A DNA stretch of 64,000 bases from Alphaproteobacteria bacterium (GCA_017480385.1 JAFVAT010000026.1:17015-81014), one strand, 5' to 3'; positions 8,684 to 18,599 are shown, counted from the first letter of the stretch. Translations and numbers: made by a program. Notes: a model not told the origin generated them from the sequence alone.

Positions 8684-9527
8684 CGAAACACTCCTGTTTT
8701 TTCGATTTTAATTGATCGCACAAAGCTCCCGCTTCATCGCGCGTTTCAAATTGTCCGACACGCAGACGATAAAACGTTCCGCTTGCAACGACCGTCTTAG
8801 AGATTAAATATGGTTGATCAGCAATAATTTCTTTAAATTTTTTGGATAAGCGTTTCCATTCGCTTTCTGCAGCACTTTGAGAACGGGTCGACACCAGCTG
8901 AACCATATACTTTTCGGTTTGTTCGGCGGGCTGAACCGACGACTGCTTTGCAGGATTCTGCAACTGAGCGGGAATTGCTTCGGTTTTTTGTACCGTCTTG
9001 GCAGGAACCGCGGCTTCGACAGATACCGTTTCTTTAAACATTACCTCAACAGGTGTGCCGTCCTCTTCGTATAAAACGGCTGTTGCCTGCTGTTGTTCCT
9101 GTTCAATAATATCCGCCGCCAAAGCAGCGATAATATCCTCCGGTTCTTTAACCGTTTCTTTTTTGGAGACTGTCGGCTTTACCGGCTTTTCCATAGACGG
9201 CAGCAATCGTTCGACCGGCAATTCCGTATTGCTTTTGCGCAGGCGTTCATACACTAGTTTATCGCGGTTGGGAACGTCCATGCCCCCCGGAGTTTCAGGC
9301 CTCATGCCGTCAACAGAAAGATCGGCATGAATTACCGGCAATGTCCCGCTGTCTGCGCCGTAATAAACAGAGACATACCGGCCAAAGGTCAGCCACCCTA
9401 TTGCAATGGCGGCCACAATACCAATGACGATGCCGATCAAAATCGCCGGCTTTTTTTTGCGCTGTTCTATCCGTTCTTCCCGGAAAGAAGCCAGAACATC
9501 GTCCTGAGACGTATCCAAATCCTGCAT
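8673..9527 (-). CDS. SPOR-domain membrane protein
   Basis: This 284-residue protein has a cytoplasmic N-terminus rich in Arg and Lys, one membrane helix at about 29-50 (ILIGIVIGIVAAIAIGW), a long low-complexity periplasmic linker rich in Glu, Val, Pro and Gln, and a C-terminal SPOR domain (about 207-284: YMVQLVSTRSQSAAES... YRLRVGQFETRDEA). SPOR domains bind denuded glycan strands of septal peptidoglycan, so a role at division sites is likely. It lies between argS and nagZ. Confidence 0.88.
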   Translation of the reverse strand: MQDLDTSQDDVLASFREERIEQRKKKPAILIGIVIGIVAAIAIGWLTFGRYVSVYYGADSGTLPVIHADLSVDGMRPETPGGMDVPNRDKLVYERLRKSNTELPVERLLPSMEKPVKPTVSKKETVKEPEDIIAALAADIIEQEQQQATAVLYEEDGTPVEVMFKETVSVEAAVPAKTVQKTEAIPAQLQNPAKQSSVQPAEQTEKYMVQLVSTRSQSAAESEWKRLSKKFKEIIADQPYLISKTVVASGTFYRLRVGQFETRDEAGALCDQLKSKKQECFVVK

Positions 9528-9530
9528 AAA

Positions 9531-11282
9531 CTACATCTCCTCTGCGGGAACAACGCCGAAAACGTCCAATCCCGACTGAATGACAACAGCGACAGCCTCT
9601 ACCAACGCCAAACGAGCTAAAGACAACGCCGGTTTTTCCTGTTCTAAAAAGCGTAATTCGGCATTGTCTCTGCCTTTATTCCACAAACCGTGGAAAGCCG
9701 CGGCCACATCGTTTAGATAGTATGCGATGCGATGCGGTTCGTGCGCCGCAGCGGCAGTTTCTATCTGGCGCGGAAATTCAGCCAACAATCGAATTAAAGC
9801 GATTTCCGCTTCATCTGTCAACAGGGTAAAGTCGGCTTTGGACAGTTCAGACAATCCCAAATCCTGCTGCGGAAACATTTCAGCCGCGCGCCGCCGCACG
9901 GACCGCGCACGGGCGAAGGCATAATTCACATAAAAAACTGGATTGTCTTTGGATTGCTCCTTGACTTTTTCCACATCAAAATCCAAATGAGCATCGTTTT
10001 TTCGCGTCAGCATGATAAAGCGCATCACATCTTTGCCGACGGCGTCCACCATATCGCGCAAAGTCACAAAGCGCCCTGCCCGCTTGGACATTTTCATCGG
10101 TTCGCCGTTGCACATCAAATTGACCATTTGACACAGCTTGACGTCCAGTTTGGCCTTTCCGTCAGTCAACGCTTTAACAGCGGCCTGCAGCCGTTTGACA
10201 TAACCGGCATGGTCTGCTCCCCAAACATTGATCATGTCATCAAAACCGCGGCGATATTTATCCAAATGATACGCCATATCAGAAGCAAAATAGGTCTGGA
10301 AACCATTTGATTTTTTCAAAGCCCGATCAACATCATCGCCAAATTCAGTCGCTTTAAACAATGTCTGTGGCCGCGGTTCCCAATCATCGGGCAGCTTGCC
10401 TTTCGGCGGTTCCAAAACGCCTTCATAAATCAGCCCTTTGGCACGCAGAAATTCTATGACCTCTTCGATTTTGCCGACTTCGACCAAAGCGCGCTCAGAG
10501 GAAAACACATCAAACTTAATCCCCAAAGCCGCCAGGTCGTCCCGGATCATATCCATCATTTTATTGATTGAAAATGTTCTGAAATATGCCAACCATTCGC
10601 TTTCCGGCTTATCCAGCCACTTTGCACCCTCTTTTTCAGCCAGCTCTCTGCCGACAGGAATCAGATATTCACCGGGATATAAACCTTCGGGAATTTCCCC
10701 GATTTTTTCGCCCAAAGCTTCTTTATAACGCAGATACGCCGACCGCGCCAGCACGTCCACCTGAGCCCCCGCATCATTAACATAATATTCGCGCGTCACA
10801 TCGTAGCCGGCTTTTTCCAAAAGAGACGCCAGAGCATCACCGAAAACGGCCCCGCGACTGTGTCCCACATGCATCGGACCGGTCGGATTAGCGGAAACAA
10901 ACTCCACGTTTTTCTTTTGCCCTTTGCCCATATCAGAGGAACCGAAACGGTCCCCCTGTTCCAAAATTTCACGCAGGCAGGACTCCCAAAACGACTTGGA
11001 CAACCGCAGATTGACAAACCCCGGACCGGCGATTTCAACACTGTCGACAATCGGCAAATCCTTTAAGCCTTCAGCCAGAATTTCAGCAAACTGACGAGGT
11101 TTCATACCGGCCTGATTCGCCATGACCAAAGCGGCATTTGTCGCCGCGTCTCCATGCGCCGGATCCCGCGGCGGTTCGGCCACCATACGGTCCGCATTCA
11201 GATTGGCCGGCAGTTTGCCCTGTTCGGCCAGATTGTCCAGAGTTTCAACGATATTGTTTCTGATAAGGGTAAAAATGTTCAT
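9531..11282 (-). CDS. argS: Arginyl-tRNA synthetase
   Basis: This class I synthetase charges tRNA-Arg. The 583-residue length is normal. The ATP-binding HIGH-type motif is seen as [17 protein letters not shown] near residue 110-127, and the second signature as [15 protein letters not shown] near 395. The C-terminal helical DALR anticodon-binding domain includes [13 protein letters not shown]. It starts 1 base after the stop of dgt and ends 3 bases before the SPOR gene. Confidence 0.97.
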   Translation of the reverse strand: MNIFTLIRNNIVETLDNLAEQGKLPANLNADRMVAEPPRDPAHGDAATNAALVMANQAGMKPRQFAEILAEGLKDLPIVDSVEIAGPGFVNLRLSKSFWESCLREILEQGDRFGSSDMGKGQKKNVEFVSANPTGPMHVGHSRGAVFGDALASLLEKAGYDVTREYYVNDAGAQVDVLARSAYLRYKEALGEKIGEIPEGLYPGEYLIPVGRELAEKEGAKWLDKPESEWLAYFRTFSINKMMDMIRDDLAALGIKFDVFSSERALVEVGKIEEVIEFLRAKGLIYEGVLEPPKGKLPDDWEPRPQTLFKATEFGDDVDRALKKSNGFQTYFASDMAYHLDKYRRGFDDMINVWGADHAGYVKRLQAAVKALTDGKAKLDVKLCQMVNLMCNGEPMKMSKRAGRFVTLRDMVDAVGKDVMRFIMLTRKNDAHLDFDVEKVKEQSKDNPVFYVNYAFARARSVRRRAAEMFPQQDLGLSELSKADFTLLTDEAEIALIRLLAEFPRQIETAAAAHEPHRIAYYLNDVAAAFHGLWNKGRDNAELRFLEQEKPALSLARLALVEAVAVVIQSGLDVFGVVPAEEM

Positions 11283-11283
11283 C

Positions 11284-12462
11284 TTATAATCTCACTTGAG
11301 GATCAAAAAGCCGCATATGGAGTTCTATCGCGGAAGCGTCCGTCAGTCCGGCAACGAAATCGGCCACTGCGCGAGCTTTTTGCTTTCGGCCCTCTTCCGT
11401 ATCAGGATATTGGCGCACCCTGAACTGCCACTTCGGCGGCAAAATGTTGTTTTCGGCAAACAACAGGGAAAACAGATCCTTCACTATTCTTTTCCCCTTG
11501 CTTGTCATTTGATTGATCTTGTAATGACGGTACATGTTCGGGAACAAAAATCCTTTTAAATCAAGCATCTGCTTTTTCATATTTTCCGAAAAAGCGATAA
11601 CGGGACGACCGCAGGACCGAATGTCCTCCACGCTTTGAGGTTTCAGCTTTTCAAGATTTTTGCGCGATTCCTCCGCTACGTCCAAAATCATATCGTTAAT
11701 CATGCGCCGGACCGTTTCCGCAACAATGCGTGTATGTTCCACCTTCGGGTATTCCCGTTTGACCTGATCGTAGTGGTGTTTGAAAAAGTCAACGGAAGAA
11801 ATCTCCTCCACCGTAATCAGTCCCGTTTTTAATCCGTCATCTGTATCATGGTTTGAATAAGCGATGTCGTCTGCCAAAGAAGCAACTTGCGCTTCCGCCC
11901 CCGGATATCCGTCCAGTTCCAAATCCTGAACGGCATTATATTCCGATATTTCCAACGGCAAAGGTCCACATTGTTTTCCGATCAAAGGACCGTTATGCTT
12001 AACCAATCCTTCCAACGTTTCCCAAGACAAATTAATCCCGTCAAAACGCGGGTATTTTTGTTCCAGTTTCGTTACCAACTTCAGGGAATGAGCGTTGTGA
12101 TCAAAACCGCCGTATGCCTGCATGCATTCGTTCAGAGCCATTTCGCCGGCATGACCGAACGGCGTATGCCCCAGATCATGGGCCAAGGCCAAAGCCTCCC
12201 CCAAATCTTTATTCAGCCCCAGCATACGGCACAAGGAACGCGTAATTTGAGAAACTTCCAGCGAATGCGTCAGGCGCGTGCGCAGGCTAGTGCCTTCGTG
12301 ATAGACGAACACCTGCGTTTTGGATTCCAAACGGCGAAAGGCTTCGGAATGAATGATCCGGTCTCTGTCACGCTGAAAGCACGTCCGATAAGGGGCTTCC
12401 TTTTCAGGATATAACCTCCCGCGTGTTTTTTCCGCCCATGTCGCATAAACAGCTAAAGCCAT
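11284..12462 (-). CDS. dgt: dGTP triphosphohydrolase-like HD-domain protein
   Basis: Dgt-type enzymes hydrolyse dNTPs to nucleoside and triphosphate and help balance the dNTP pool. The 392-residue protein shows the HD-domain metal ligands: [17 protein letters not shown] near 62-78 (first His), [13 protein letters not shown] near 94-106 (His-Asp pair) and a later [12 protein letters not shown] segment. The N-terminal [28 protein letters not shown] is typical of this subfamily. It is the first gene of the housekeeping operon, with an extended -10 promoter just upstream. Confidence 0.92.
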   Translation of the reverse strand: MALAVYATWAEKTRGRLYPEKEAPYRTCFQRDRDRIIHSEAFRRLESKTQVFVYHEGTSLRTRLTHSLEVSQITRSLCRMLGLNKDLGEALALAHDLGHTPFGHAGEMALNECMQAYGGFDHNAHSLKLVTKLEQKYPRFDGINLSWETLEGLVKHNGPLIGKQCGPLPLEISEYNAVQDLELDGYPGAEAQVASLADDIAYSNHDTDDGLKTGLITVEEISSVDFFKHHYDQVKREYPKVEHTRIVAETVRRMINDMILDVAEESRKNLEKLKPQSVEDIRSCGRPVIAFSENMKKQMLDLKGFLFPNMYRHYKINQMTSKGKRIVKDLFSLLFAENNILPPKWQFRVRQYPDTEEGRKQKARAVADFVAGLTDASAIELHMRLFDPQVRL

Positions 12463-12495
12463 AAATACCTGCCTTCACTTCAAAAAATTCAACGT

Positions 12496-12504
12496 ATTAT
12501 AGCA
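12496..12504 (-). promoter_or_regulatory. Extended -10 promoter before dgt
   Basis: The minus strand reads TGCTATAAT here, a consensus extended -10 element 34 bases upstream of the dgt start. No good -35 is visible, as expected for an extended -10 promoter. It would start the dgt-to-surE operon independently of the secreted HExxH genes upstream. Confidence 0.5.
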
Positions 12505-12525
12505 AAAGTCAATCAAAAAGCTATT

Positions 12526-13806
12526 TCATTTTGACTCCTGCGCTTCTTTTGACGACATCGATTGATTCCGCGTGCCGCCGGACAGCATTTTTTCCCCTGA
12601 TCCCAGCAGTGCTTTCAAAAAAGAAATCCATTTTTCCTTAAGCTTAAATTCTTCAACAGTTATTTCAAAAAATGTTTTAAACGTGTCCAGCGCCAAATGT
12701 TCCGCGGCCCCCATTTGAGGATGCTGTTTCTTGGGCTTTTTTCCCGCGGCGGCTTCGTTTCCCTGATTTTCAACCGATTGAGGCGTTGCAGAAGCCGCTT
12801 TAAAGTCATTTTGTTTTGACCGTGTTTGCGCAGACTGCATATTTTCCTGCGCCTGCGCAGGAAGAACGGTCTTTTGCAAATCATTCGACTGCCGGATCGG
12901 TGTTTCCGAATTAAGAAGAGAATGGCCGGAAAACAAACCTGACAGACCGCTTTTACCTATTTCGGAAACAGTGTCTTTCACATTGTTTGAAGGAAGGGGC
13001 AAAGAAGCCTTTTCCACATTAAAAGAAAGGGACGGCATCTGCTGCGGTCGCGGCATTACAAGAGTTAATTCCGTCTCTTCCTGTGTCAACTCTTCCTCTG
13101 GCATACGATTATTTTTTGATGAAAGGCGTTTTTTGTTCGATGAAGCTTTTGCCATAGAAGAGAACCGACGGTTTTCCTCTTTTGACCGAACATTCTTTCC
13201 TGTTTTCCGGTGCGGCTGGGAAATCCTATATTTTTTGCCGTCCTGCCCCATTTTTTTATTAAATATCTGCATTGACTGATAGGCATAATTTTCATCTCCG
13301 TCGATCAGCCGGTCATGCTTTTCCACTTCTTGTTCCAAGCGTTTCATATACTTGAAAAAGATCGTTTTGACATTGGCTTCGATTTCTTCACAGCTGTTTG
13401 TTCGGGCGGCGGAACGTTCATACTGCATCAAACAGGCCGAAGCCGTGGGCCGATAAAATTTTTCGGTTATTTCCTCCCTTAACGCGACATGCGTTAATTC
13501 ATGCTTCAGCGTCGCATCAAAATCAATCGAGCCCTTTTTATATTGGTTAACGATCTGCACCGTAATTTGAGAATAACCGAAGGAAAGAACAATTTGTTTT
13601 CTCTGACAATCTACCGATACGCTGTACTGCAGTCCGGCAGACGTACACCCTACTGCGTCCGGACCGCAGCTTGTAACAGGCAAGGACGTTTCATAACGGA
13701 TTACCGGCTTGATGCGGTTCACTTTGACATCGGGGCGGACGCCGGCTTCAGTCCGGCATGGAAGCAAAAGAATAAAGAAAACAAGAAAAGCGATCAATTT
13801 ATTCAT
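12526..13806 (-). CDS. Secreted HExxH metallopeptidase-like protein, long C-terminal tail
   Basis: This 426-residue protein has a signal peptide (MNKLIAFLVFFILLLPCRTEA, cleavage near 21-22). The following domain shares a layout with the three genes upstream: a pair of cysteines (C47, C54), a beta-rich segment, then YKKGSIDFDATLKHELTH with the putative zinc motif HELTH at 102-106. The cysteine usually present in KKGSC is replaced by Ile here. From about residue 200 onward the protein is low complexity (Ser, Gln, Lys, Glu), probably disordered, and the end is lysine-rich. Its start overlaps the next gene upstream by 8 bases. I do not recognise a named family; peptidase activity is inferred only from HExxH and the export signal. 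Confidence 0.8.
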   Translation of the reverse strand: MNKLIAFLVFFILLLPCRTEAGVRPDVKVNRIKPVIRYETSLPVTSCGPDAVGCTSAGLQYSVSVDCQRKQIVLSFGYSQITVQIVNQYKKGSIDFDATLKHELTHVALREEITEKFYRPTASACLMQYERSAARTNSCEEIEANVKTIFFKYMKRLEQEVEKHDRLIDGDENYAYQSMQIFNKKMGQDGKKYRISQPHRKTGKNVRSKEENRRFSSMAKASSNKKRLSSKNNRMPEEELTQEETELTLVMPRPQQMPSLSFNVEKASLPLPSNNVKDTVSEIGKSGLSGLFSGHSLLNSETPIRQSNDLQKTVLPAQAQENMQSAQTRSKQNDFKAASATPQSVENQGNEAAAGKKPKKQHPQMGAAEHLALDTFKTFFEITVEEFKLKEKWISFLKALLGSGEKMLSGGTRNQSMSSKEAQESK

Positions 13807-14551
13807 TTTTCAGCCTCTGCCGCTCCTGATTATCCGGATCAGAAGCCCCGTTCTTTTGTTGTGCGGCACACGTTTCAAGGCCATATGCATGCGCGCCGTT
13901 TTCCTGATCCAGCAAGGCATTTTCCTCACGCGCCGCTTCAGCATACCGCTGCGATAATCCGGCGGTTAAATCGGCTATTCTTTGCTGTATTTCTTTACAG
14001 CCCTTTGATTCCCGCTGTCCGATTGTATATGTCGTGATCAGATTTTGTTCCGTCTGTTTTATAAAATTGTTCAGCGTCCTTTTGTATGCGTCAACATGCT
14101 GCAACTCATGTTTTAGGATTAAATCAAACGGACAGGAACCCTTTTCGTATAAAGAAGACAGTTCCGCCGTCATCTTTTGTGTTTCCGTCACCGTTAAAAC
14201 AATTCGGGAATCATCACAGTTCGCCGCCGCGGAAAAAGCAACTGCAAAACGGGTGCAGCTTAAGGTGTTCCTTTCCTGACAAACAATTTCCGACTGATCT
14301 GACTTAAAAGCCGTTTCCTGCGATTGATATTTCACGCTGACCTGCGGCATTTTTCGGCTGACTTCCAGATAAGCTGCAGCATTCGGCAAATCCTTTTTTT
14401 GAAAATACGGATCCTTTTTTTGAAAAAACGCCTCTTTCTTTTGATAATGGCGGGTATATTTCTGTTTGGCTGCCTCTGCCGGTTTGAAAAACAATAGGGC
14501 AGCCGCCGCACAGCCGCACAAACACAATGTTGAAATTATTTTCTTTCGCAT
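13799..14551 (-). CDS. Secreted HExxH metallopeptidase-like protein
   Basis: This 250-residue protein has an N-terminal signal or anchor (KKIISTLCLCGCAAAALLFF). A cysteine in this segment could also be a lipid attachment site, though the lipobox is imperfect. Three near-identical units (YQKKEAF, FQKKDPY, FQKKDL) follow at about 36-54. The shared domain comes next: CQERNTLSCTR (91-101), YEKGSCPFDLILKHELQH with HELQH at 148-152, and helices ending near a conserved GAHAYG stretch. It overlaps its neighbours on both sides by 8 and 16 bases, so the four genes are one translationally coupled unit. Family unknown to me. Confidence 0.8.
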   Translation of the reverse strand: MRKKIISTLCLCGCAAAALLFFKPAEAAKQKYTRHYQKKEAFFQKKDPYFQKKDLPNAAAYLEVSRKMPQVSVKYQSQETAFKSDQSEIVCQERNTLSCTRFAVAFSAAANCDDSRIVLTVTETQKMTAELSSLYEKGSCPFDLILKHELQHVDAYKRTLNNFIKQTEQNLITTYTIGQRESKGCKEIQQRIADLTAGLSQRYAEAAREENALLDQENGAHAYGLETCAAQQKNGASDPDNQERQRLKNE

Positions 14552-15621
14552 TTATTTTTCAGCTCTTGTTCCATCAAAGGCCTAAATAAAGACTCAATAT
14601 GATCAATCTGCTTGTTTGCCCGCCGGATATACTTTTGCACAACATCATTTACCGCCTTGTTTAATTTCTGTCCCGAATATTCCTGCTGCAGAGCCTGATT
14701 ATAAACCTGCTTGACAGCGGGTTCAACACCGTCCGCAAAATCGTAAAGAGCTTCTTCTATTTCATCAACCCATTCGAGTTCAAAATCTTTCAACATTTCA
14801 TATTCACAGGAACGCGGCTGATAGCGCGATAAAACTTTAGTCTTAATTTCCGGCGCCGAAATCACAATATTAACCTGTCCTAAATAGGTCCGTATTTCCG
14901 ATTTAAAGCTGATCGGCATATCCGTACAGCTGAGCATTTTGATCGGCTCGCATTGTTTTTTACCTTTCTTTTCAAAGCATTGCATTTTCTTGCGCAAACA
15001 TTCCGCCCGATTGACGGAAACATATTTCACATCAACGGGAGTATAAGAGACATTCACCTTGGGCGGTGTTTTGCAATTCTGTAAAACAGAATCGACATCG
15101 TCCCGATCAAATTCCTGATTGATGCGCTTGTCCTCTTTTTGATATTTCTGAACGAACCGATCAAAAGCGCGACTTGCCGCTTCGGTTGACGCCTGACACC
15201 CCTTTCCCTTTTTAAATTGAGCGTTGAAGGCGTCCAAAATATCAGACATGCCCTGATTCAGCACGCTTTCCAAGGCATCGGCATGCAAATCCATATGGGT
15301 CAGTTCATGATCCAACACTTCTTGGTATTCGCAGGAATCCTTTTTCAGATCACCATGGATTTCAATTTCACGGTCCGTACTGAAAACATCAACCAAAATT
15401 AGCCGGTTGGCGCAGTCTATCTGCAGCGTGAGCCTCTTTTTGTCCCGTGCGCACCCCAAAACAACGCCGCCCTGCTTGTTCTGAGAACATTTTACTGTCT
15501 TATTTTTGTGTATGTAATGAATTTCATCGGGGTGATAATTGACTTTGATCAATGTCCTGTCCGGCACAGCAAAAGCCGGGAAGCTCAGCAGCAAAGCGGG
15601 CAAAATCTGATAAATCTTCAT
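14536..15621 (-). CDS. Secreted protein with two HExxH-type domains, second degenerate
   Basis: This 361-residue protein has a signal peptide (MKIYQILPALLLSFPAFA, cleavage about 18). The first domain carries CSQNK...LGCARD, then LKKDSCEYQEVLDHELTH with HELTH at 105-109. A second copy begins near residue 190: the cysteines recur (LSCTD) and SCEYEMLKDFELEW at 271-284 aligns with the first site, but HELTH has become FELEW. The second domain has therefore lost both histidines and is probably non-catalytic. It lies between two single-domain relatives, which suggests duplication and fusion followed by decay. Substrate and function are unknown. Confidence 0.8.
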   Translation of the reverse strand: MKIYQILPALLLSFPAFAVPDRTLIKVNYHPDEIHYIHKNKTVKCSQNKQGGVVLGCARDKKRLTLQIDCANRLILVDVFSTDREIEIHGDLKKDSCEYQEVLDHELTHMDLHADALESVLNQGMSDILDAFNAQFKKGKGCQASTEAASRAFDRFVQKYQKEDKRINQEFDRDDVDSVLQNCKTPPKVNVSYTPVDVKYVSVNRAECLRKKMQCFEKKGKKQCEPIKMLSCTDMPISFKSEIRTYLGQVNIVISAPEIKTKVLSRYQPRSCEYEMLKDFELEWVDEIEEALYDFADGVEPAVKQVYNQALQQEYSGQKLNKAVNDVVQKYIRRANKQIDHIESLFRPLMEQELKNKCERK

Positions 15622-16218
15622 TTATTCCTCACATTGTCTTTGCTGATACAGGTAAGCGTCCGTTGAATCCATAAGAGCATTCTGCCGATCGTCTTCCGCC
15701 GCCATACGATCAAGAAAACGGACCAGACTCCTGCTTATTCGATTAAACTGAGCCTGCGTCATGGGAGGGAGCTGTTTTTCCGCTTCGACTAAAACGGCCT
15801 TTGCAATTTCAGGCGCAAAACGGTTTAAAATGCGCCGGTGCAAAGCCAAATGCGTCAATTCATGTTTTAAAACAACATCAAACAAACAGGATCCCTTTTT
15901 CAGATCAGCCAAAAGCTCTATCTCGATATTCCTTAACCCGATTTGCAGAGTCATTTTCTTTAAAGCCCCCTCCGGAGTAAATTCCGAGCCCGTTATGTTC
16001 GCGTAAAACTCAACCCTCGTACAGCCTAATGTATGTCCGGCGGAACCGCTGCAGGCTACTTTGTCGTTTTTATAAATATATTTCGGTACGCCTTCATCAA
16101 TCTGAAGCACTGTTTCCGGTTTTATTTGCGCAGACTTCATACGGTTTCCCGCAGCACGGACGGAAAATAAGGGAAAAAGACAGGCTATGAAGAAAACAAC
16201 ACGTGAAAAATGTCTCAT
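15622..16218 (-). CDS. Secreted HExxH metallopeptidase-like protein, minimal form
   Basis: At 198 residues this is the shortest and clearest member of the four-gene secreted family. It has a signal peptide (VVFFIACLFPLFSVRA, cleavage about 22-23), the cysteine pair in ACSG...LGCTR (56, 66), LKKGSCLFDVVLKHELTH with HELTH at 119-123, and a helical C-terminus ending DAYLYQQRQCEE. It is the first gene of the unit, directly abutting the two-domain gene, and has a promoter upstream. The HExxH motif inside a predicted helix supports a zinc metallopeptidase fold, but no third ligand could be assigned with confidence. Confidence 0.8.
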   Translation of the reverse strand: MRHFSRVVFFIACLFPLFSVRAAGNRMKSAQIKPETVLQIDEGVPKYIYKNDKVACSGSAGHTLGCTRVEFYANITGSEFTPEGALKKMTLQIGLRNIEIELLADLKKGSCLFDVVLKHELTHLALHRRILNRFAPEIAKAVLVEAEKQLPPMTQAQFNRISRSLVRFLDRMAAEDDRQNALMDSTDAYLYQQRQCEE

Positions 16219-16249
16219 CAGAACAAGCTTTCTTTGTCACTTTATTTAT

Positions 16250-16279
16250 ATTTTAAACAAAGCGGCTATAAAAAGACAA
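16250..16279 (-). promoter_or_regulatory. Promoter of the secreted HExxH operon
   Basis: On the minus strand TTGTCT (16279-16274) and TAAAAT (16255-16250) are separated by 18 bases, about 32 bases upstream of the first start codon. This is a reasonable sigma-70-type promoter. Confidence 0.45.
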
Positions 16280-16376
16280 TCTTTATATCGATATATTTTC
16301 CTGTAGATTCCCTGTTTTTTTTCCTGTATAAAATAAGATTACGTACGAAAAAGCGATAAAGGCTGTTTTATTAACG

Positions 16377-17240
16377 ATGGACGATGGTTCTCAAAATTCT
16401 TTAAAGCCTCCGCCCTCTGCGAATGCGGCAGAAGACGGGCATATTCGTGTGTGTACATGGAATGTCAATTCCGTTAAGGTCCGCTTGCCCGCATTAACAG
16501 CATACCTGCAGGACAAAAATCCCGATTTCATGATGTTGCAGGAAATCAAAACCGAAACGGCTTCTTTTCCTGCTTTTGAACTAAACGGTTTGGGATATTA
16601 TTCCTTGGCCCAAGGACAAAAAAGCTATAACGGCGTCGCTTTGTTATCCAAACATAAAATAGAACTGATCGCCGATACGCTGCCCGGTGCTCCGGACAAT
16701 GGAGAACAGGCTCGTTTTATTGAAGCTTACTGCCCTGCTTTAAAAACCCGCCTGATCAGCGTTTATGTTCCCAACGGCGAACCGCCCGCGACTGATCCGG
16801 ACAGTTCTTATCGGCTGGAATACAAATTGGCTTGGCTGGACGCGCTGATCGCTTATGCGCATCGGTTAATGAATCAGGACGATCCCTTTATTATCGGCGG
16901 AGATTTTAACGTTATCGAATACGATGATGATGTTTATGATCCCTCCGTTTTCAAGGGCAGCGCTTTCACCATTTTGCCCGTCAGACAGCGTTTCCGTTCC
17001 TTTTATTACACCGGTTTGACCAACGCTTTGCGCCGCATGAAAAAAGAGGCGCCCGTTTATTCCTATTGGGATTACCGTGCAGGCGCTTGGGAAAAAAATA
17101 ACGGAATTTTGCTGGATCATCTGTTTTTATCGCCGACATGGGCGGATACGCTGTCCGCCGCAGCGATTGATTCGGGAACAAGAGGAGGAGAAAAGGCCTC
17201 CGATCACGCGCCGGTCAGATGTGATTTATCTTTACAATAA
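16377..17240 (+). CDS. xthA: Exonuclease III family (AP endonuclease)
   Basis: This enzyme cleaves DNA at abasic sites and removes 3' blocking groups in base excision repair. The 287-residue protein has the metal- and DNA-binding motifs of the family: VCTWNVNSVKVRLP near 24-37, MLQEIKTE near 53-60, GGDFNVIEYDDDVYD near 171-185, and the C-terminal catalytic SDHAPV near 277-282. The N-terminus is about 20 residues longer than usual and polar, so the true start may be slightly downstream. It is divergent from the secreted HExxH operon and 12 bases before the CNNM gene. Confidence 0.93.
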   Translation: MDDGSQNSLKPPPSANAAEDGHIRVCTWNVNSVKVRLPALTAYLQDKNPDFMMLQEIKTETASFPAFELNGLGYYSLAQGQKSYNGVALLSKHKIELIADTLPGAPDNGEQARFIEAYCPALKTRLISVYVPNGEPPATDPDSSYRLEYKLAWLDALIAYAHRLMNQDDPFIIGGDFNVIEYDDDVYDPSVFKGSAFTILPVRQRFRSFYYTGLTNALRRMKKEAPVYSYWDYRAGAWEKNNGILLDHLFLSPTWADTLSAAAIDSGTRGGEKASDHAPVRCDLSLQ

Positions 17241-17252
17241 CCAGAGGAAAAC

Positions 17253-18599
17253 ATGGATTCTCCTTCGTCTTACACTTTTCTAAAACTTTTTGCGGCTCTT
17301 GTTTTTGTGGCTGTTAACGCTTTTTTCGTCGCCGCAGAATTTTCAATCGTCAAGATCAGACGCTCCAGATTGGAAGAAATTGAAGCGCATGGCAGCAAAA
17401 GAGCAAAATTGGCGATCAAAATCACCTCTTCTCTGGATTCATATCTCAGCGCGACACAATTAGGCATTACTTTGGCTTCTCTGGCTTTAGGCTGGATCGG
17501 TGAACCGGCTCTGGCGGTCATTATGGATCCTCTTTTCGGCAGCTGGCTAAAAGATGATCCGATTCTGATGCACTCAATCAGTATCGCCGTTGCTTTTACG
17601 ATTATTACTTTGTTCCATGTTGTTTTCGGCGAACTGGTTCCCAAATCTATCGCCATTCAAAAAACGGAAACGGCAGTTATGCTGGTGTCCCGTCCGCTCT
17701 ACTTATTTGCGCAACTTTTCCGTCCGGTGATTTACGTCTTTGACAATTTAGCCGCTTTTGCTTTGAAATTAATTGGCATTCAGCCCGCGCACAACAGCGA
17801 TCTGGTTCATTCGGAAGAAGAAATAAAACTGATCGCCGGGGCGTCTCAACGCGGTGGAATCATTGACAAAACAGAAAGTGAAATCATCAAAAACGCGGTT
17901 GACTTTTCCGACAAAATTGCCCGCGAAATCATGGTGCCGCGCCAAGATATGGAATGCCTTTATCTGGAAAGTTCGTATGAAGAAAACTTTGACATTGTTA
18001 AAACCAGCAATCACACACGATATCCGGTTTGCGATGAAGACAAAGACAACATCATCGGCATGGTGCATCTGCGCGATATCCTGATGAAAGAAGGCGAAAA
18101 AGACATTTCCAAAATGCTGCGTGAAGTTCTTTTTGTCCCTGAAAGCTTATCCGTTTCGGAAATTCTGCATACAATGAAACGGCGACGGATTCATATGGCG
18201 ATCGTAATTGACGAATACGGCGGCACATCGGGGTTAATTTCAATGGAAGACGTTTTGGAAGAGCTCGTCGGTGATATTCAGGACGAACATGACACAACGA
18301 ATGAGGTCTATGAAAAACGTTTGGACGACGGCACTTTTGAATTTTTAGGCATGACGCTGCTGGACGAAGCCATGGAGTACATGGGACTGCGTCCTTTGGA
18401 AGAACACGAAGAAGACACGATCGGCGGCTATGTATTCGGATTATTGGCCCGCAAGCCTAAGGTCGGCGATGTTGTAGACTGCCCGTTATGCAGCTTTGAA
18501 ATTCTGGAAATTGATGGCTTCCGCGTGAAAAAAGTCAAAGCTTTTTTAAAAAAACTGGAAAACGAAGAAAATGACGACACGGCGGAAGAAGCCAGCTGA
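17253..18599 (+). CDS. CNNM/CorC-type transporter with CBS domains (HlyC family)
   Basis: This 448-residue inner-membrane protein has an N-terminal DUF21/CNNM region with about four hydrophobic segments up to residue 150 and HVVFGELVPKSIAI, a tandem CBS pair (about 205-335, with MVPRQDM and VIDEYGGTSGLISMEDVLEELVGDI), and a C-terminal CorC_HlyC domain (about 350-430). Members are linked to magnesium and cobalt efflux and homeostasis; CBS pairs bind adenylates such as ATP. The older name hemolysin C is misleading. It overlaps the SseB-like gene by 29 bases. Confidence 0.92.
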   Translation: MDSPSSYTFLKLFAALVFVAVNAFFVAAEFSIVKIRRSRLEEIEAHGSKRAKLAIKITSSLDSYLSATQLGITLASLALGWIGEPALAVIMDPLFGSWLKDDPILMHSISIAVAFTIITLFHVVFGELVPKSIAIQKTETAVMLVSRPLYLFAQLFRPVIYVFDNLAAFALKLIGIQPAHNSDLVHSEEEIKLIAGASQRGGIIDKTESEIIKNAVDFSDKIAREIMVPRQDMECLYLESSYEENFDIVKTSNHTRYPVCDEDKDNIIGMVHLRDILMKEGEKDISKMLREVLFVPESLSVSEILHTMKRRRIHMAIVIDEYGGTSGLISMEDVLEELVGDIQDEHDTTNEVYEKRLDDGTFEFLGMTLLDEAMEYMGLRPLEEHEEDTIGGYVFGLLARKPKVGDVVDCPLCSFEILEIDGFRVKKVKAFLKKLENEENDDTAEEAS

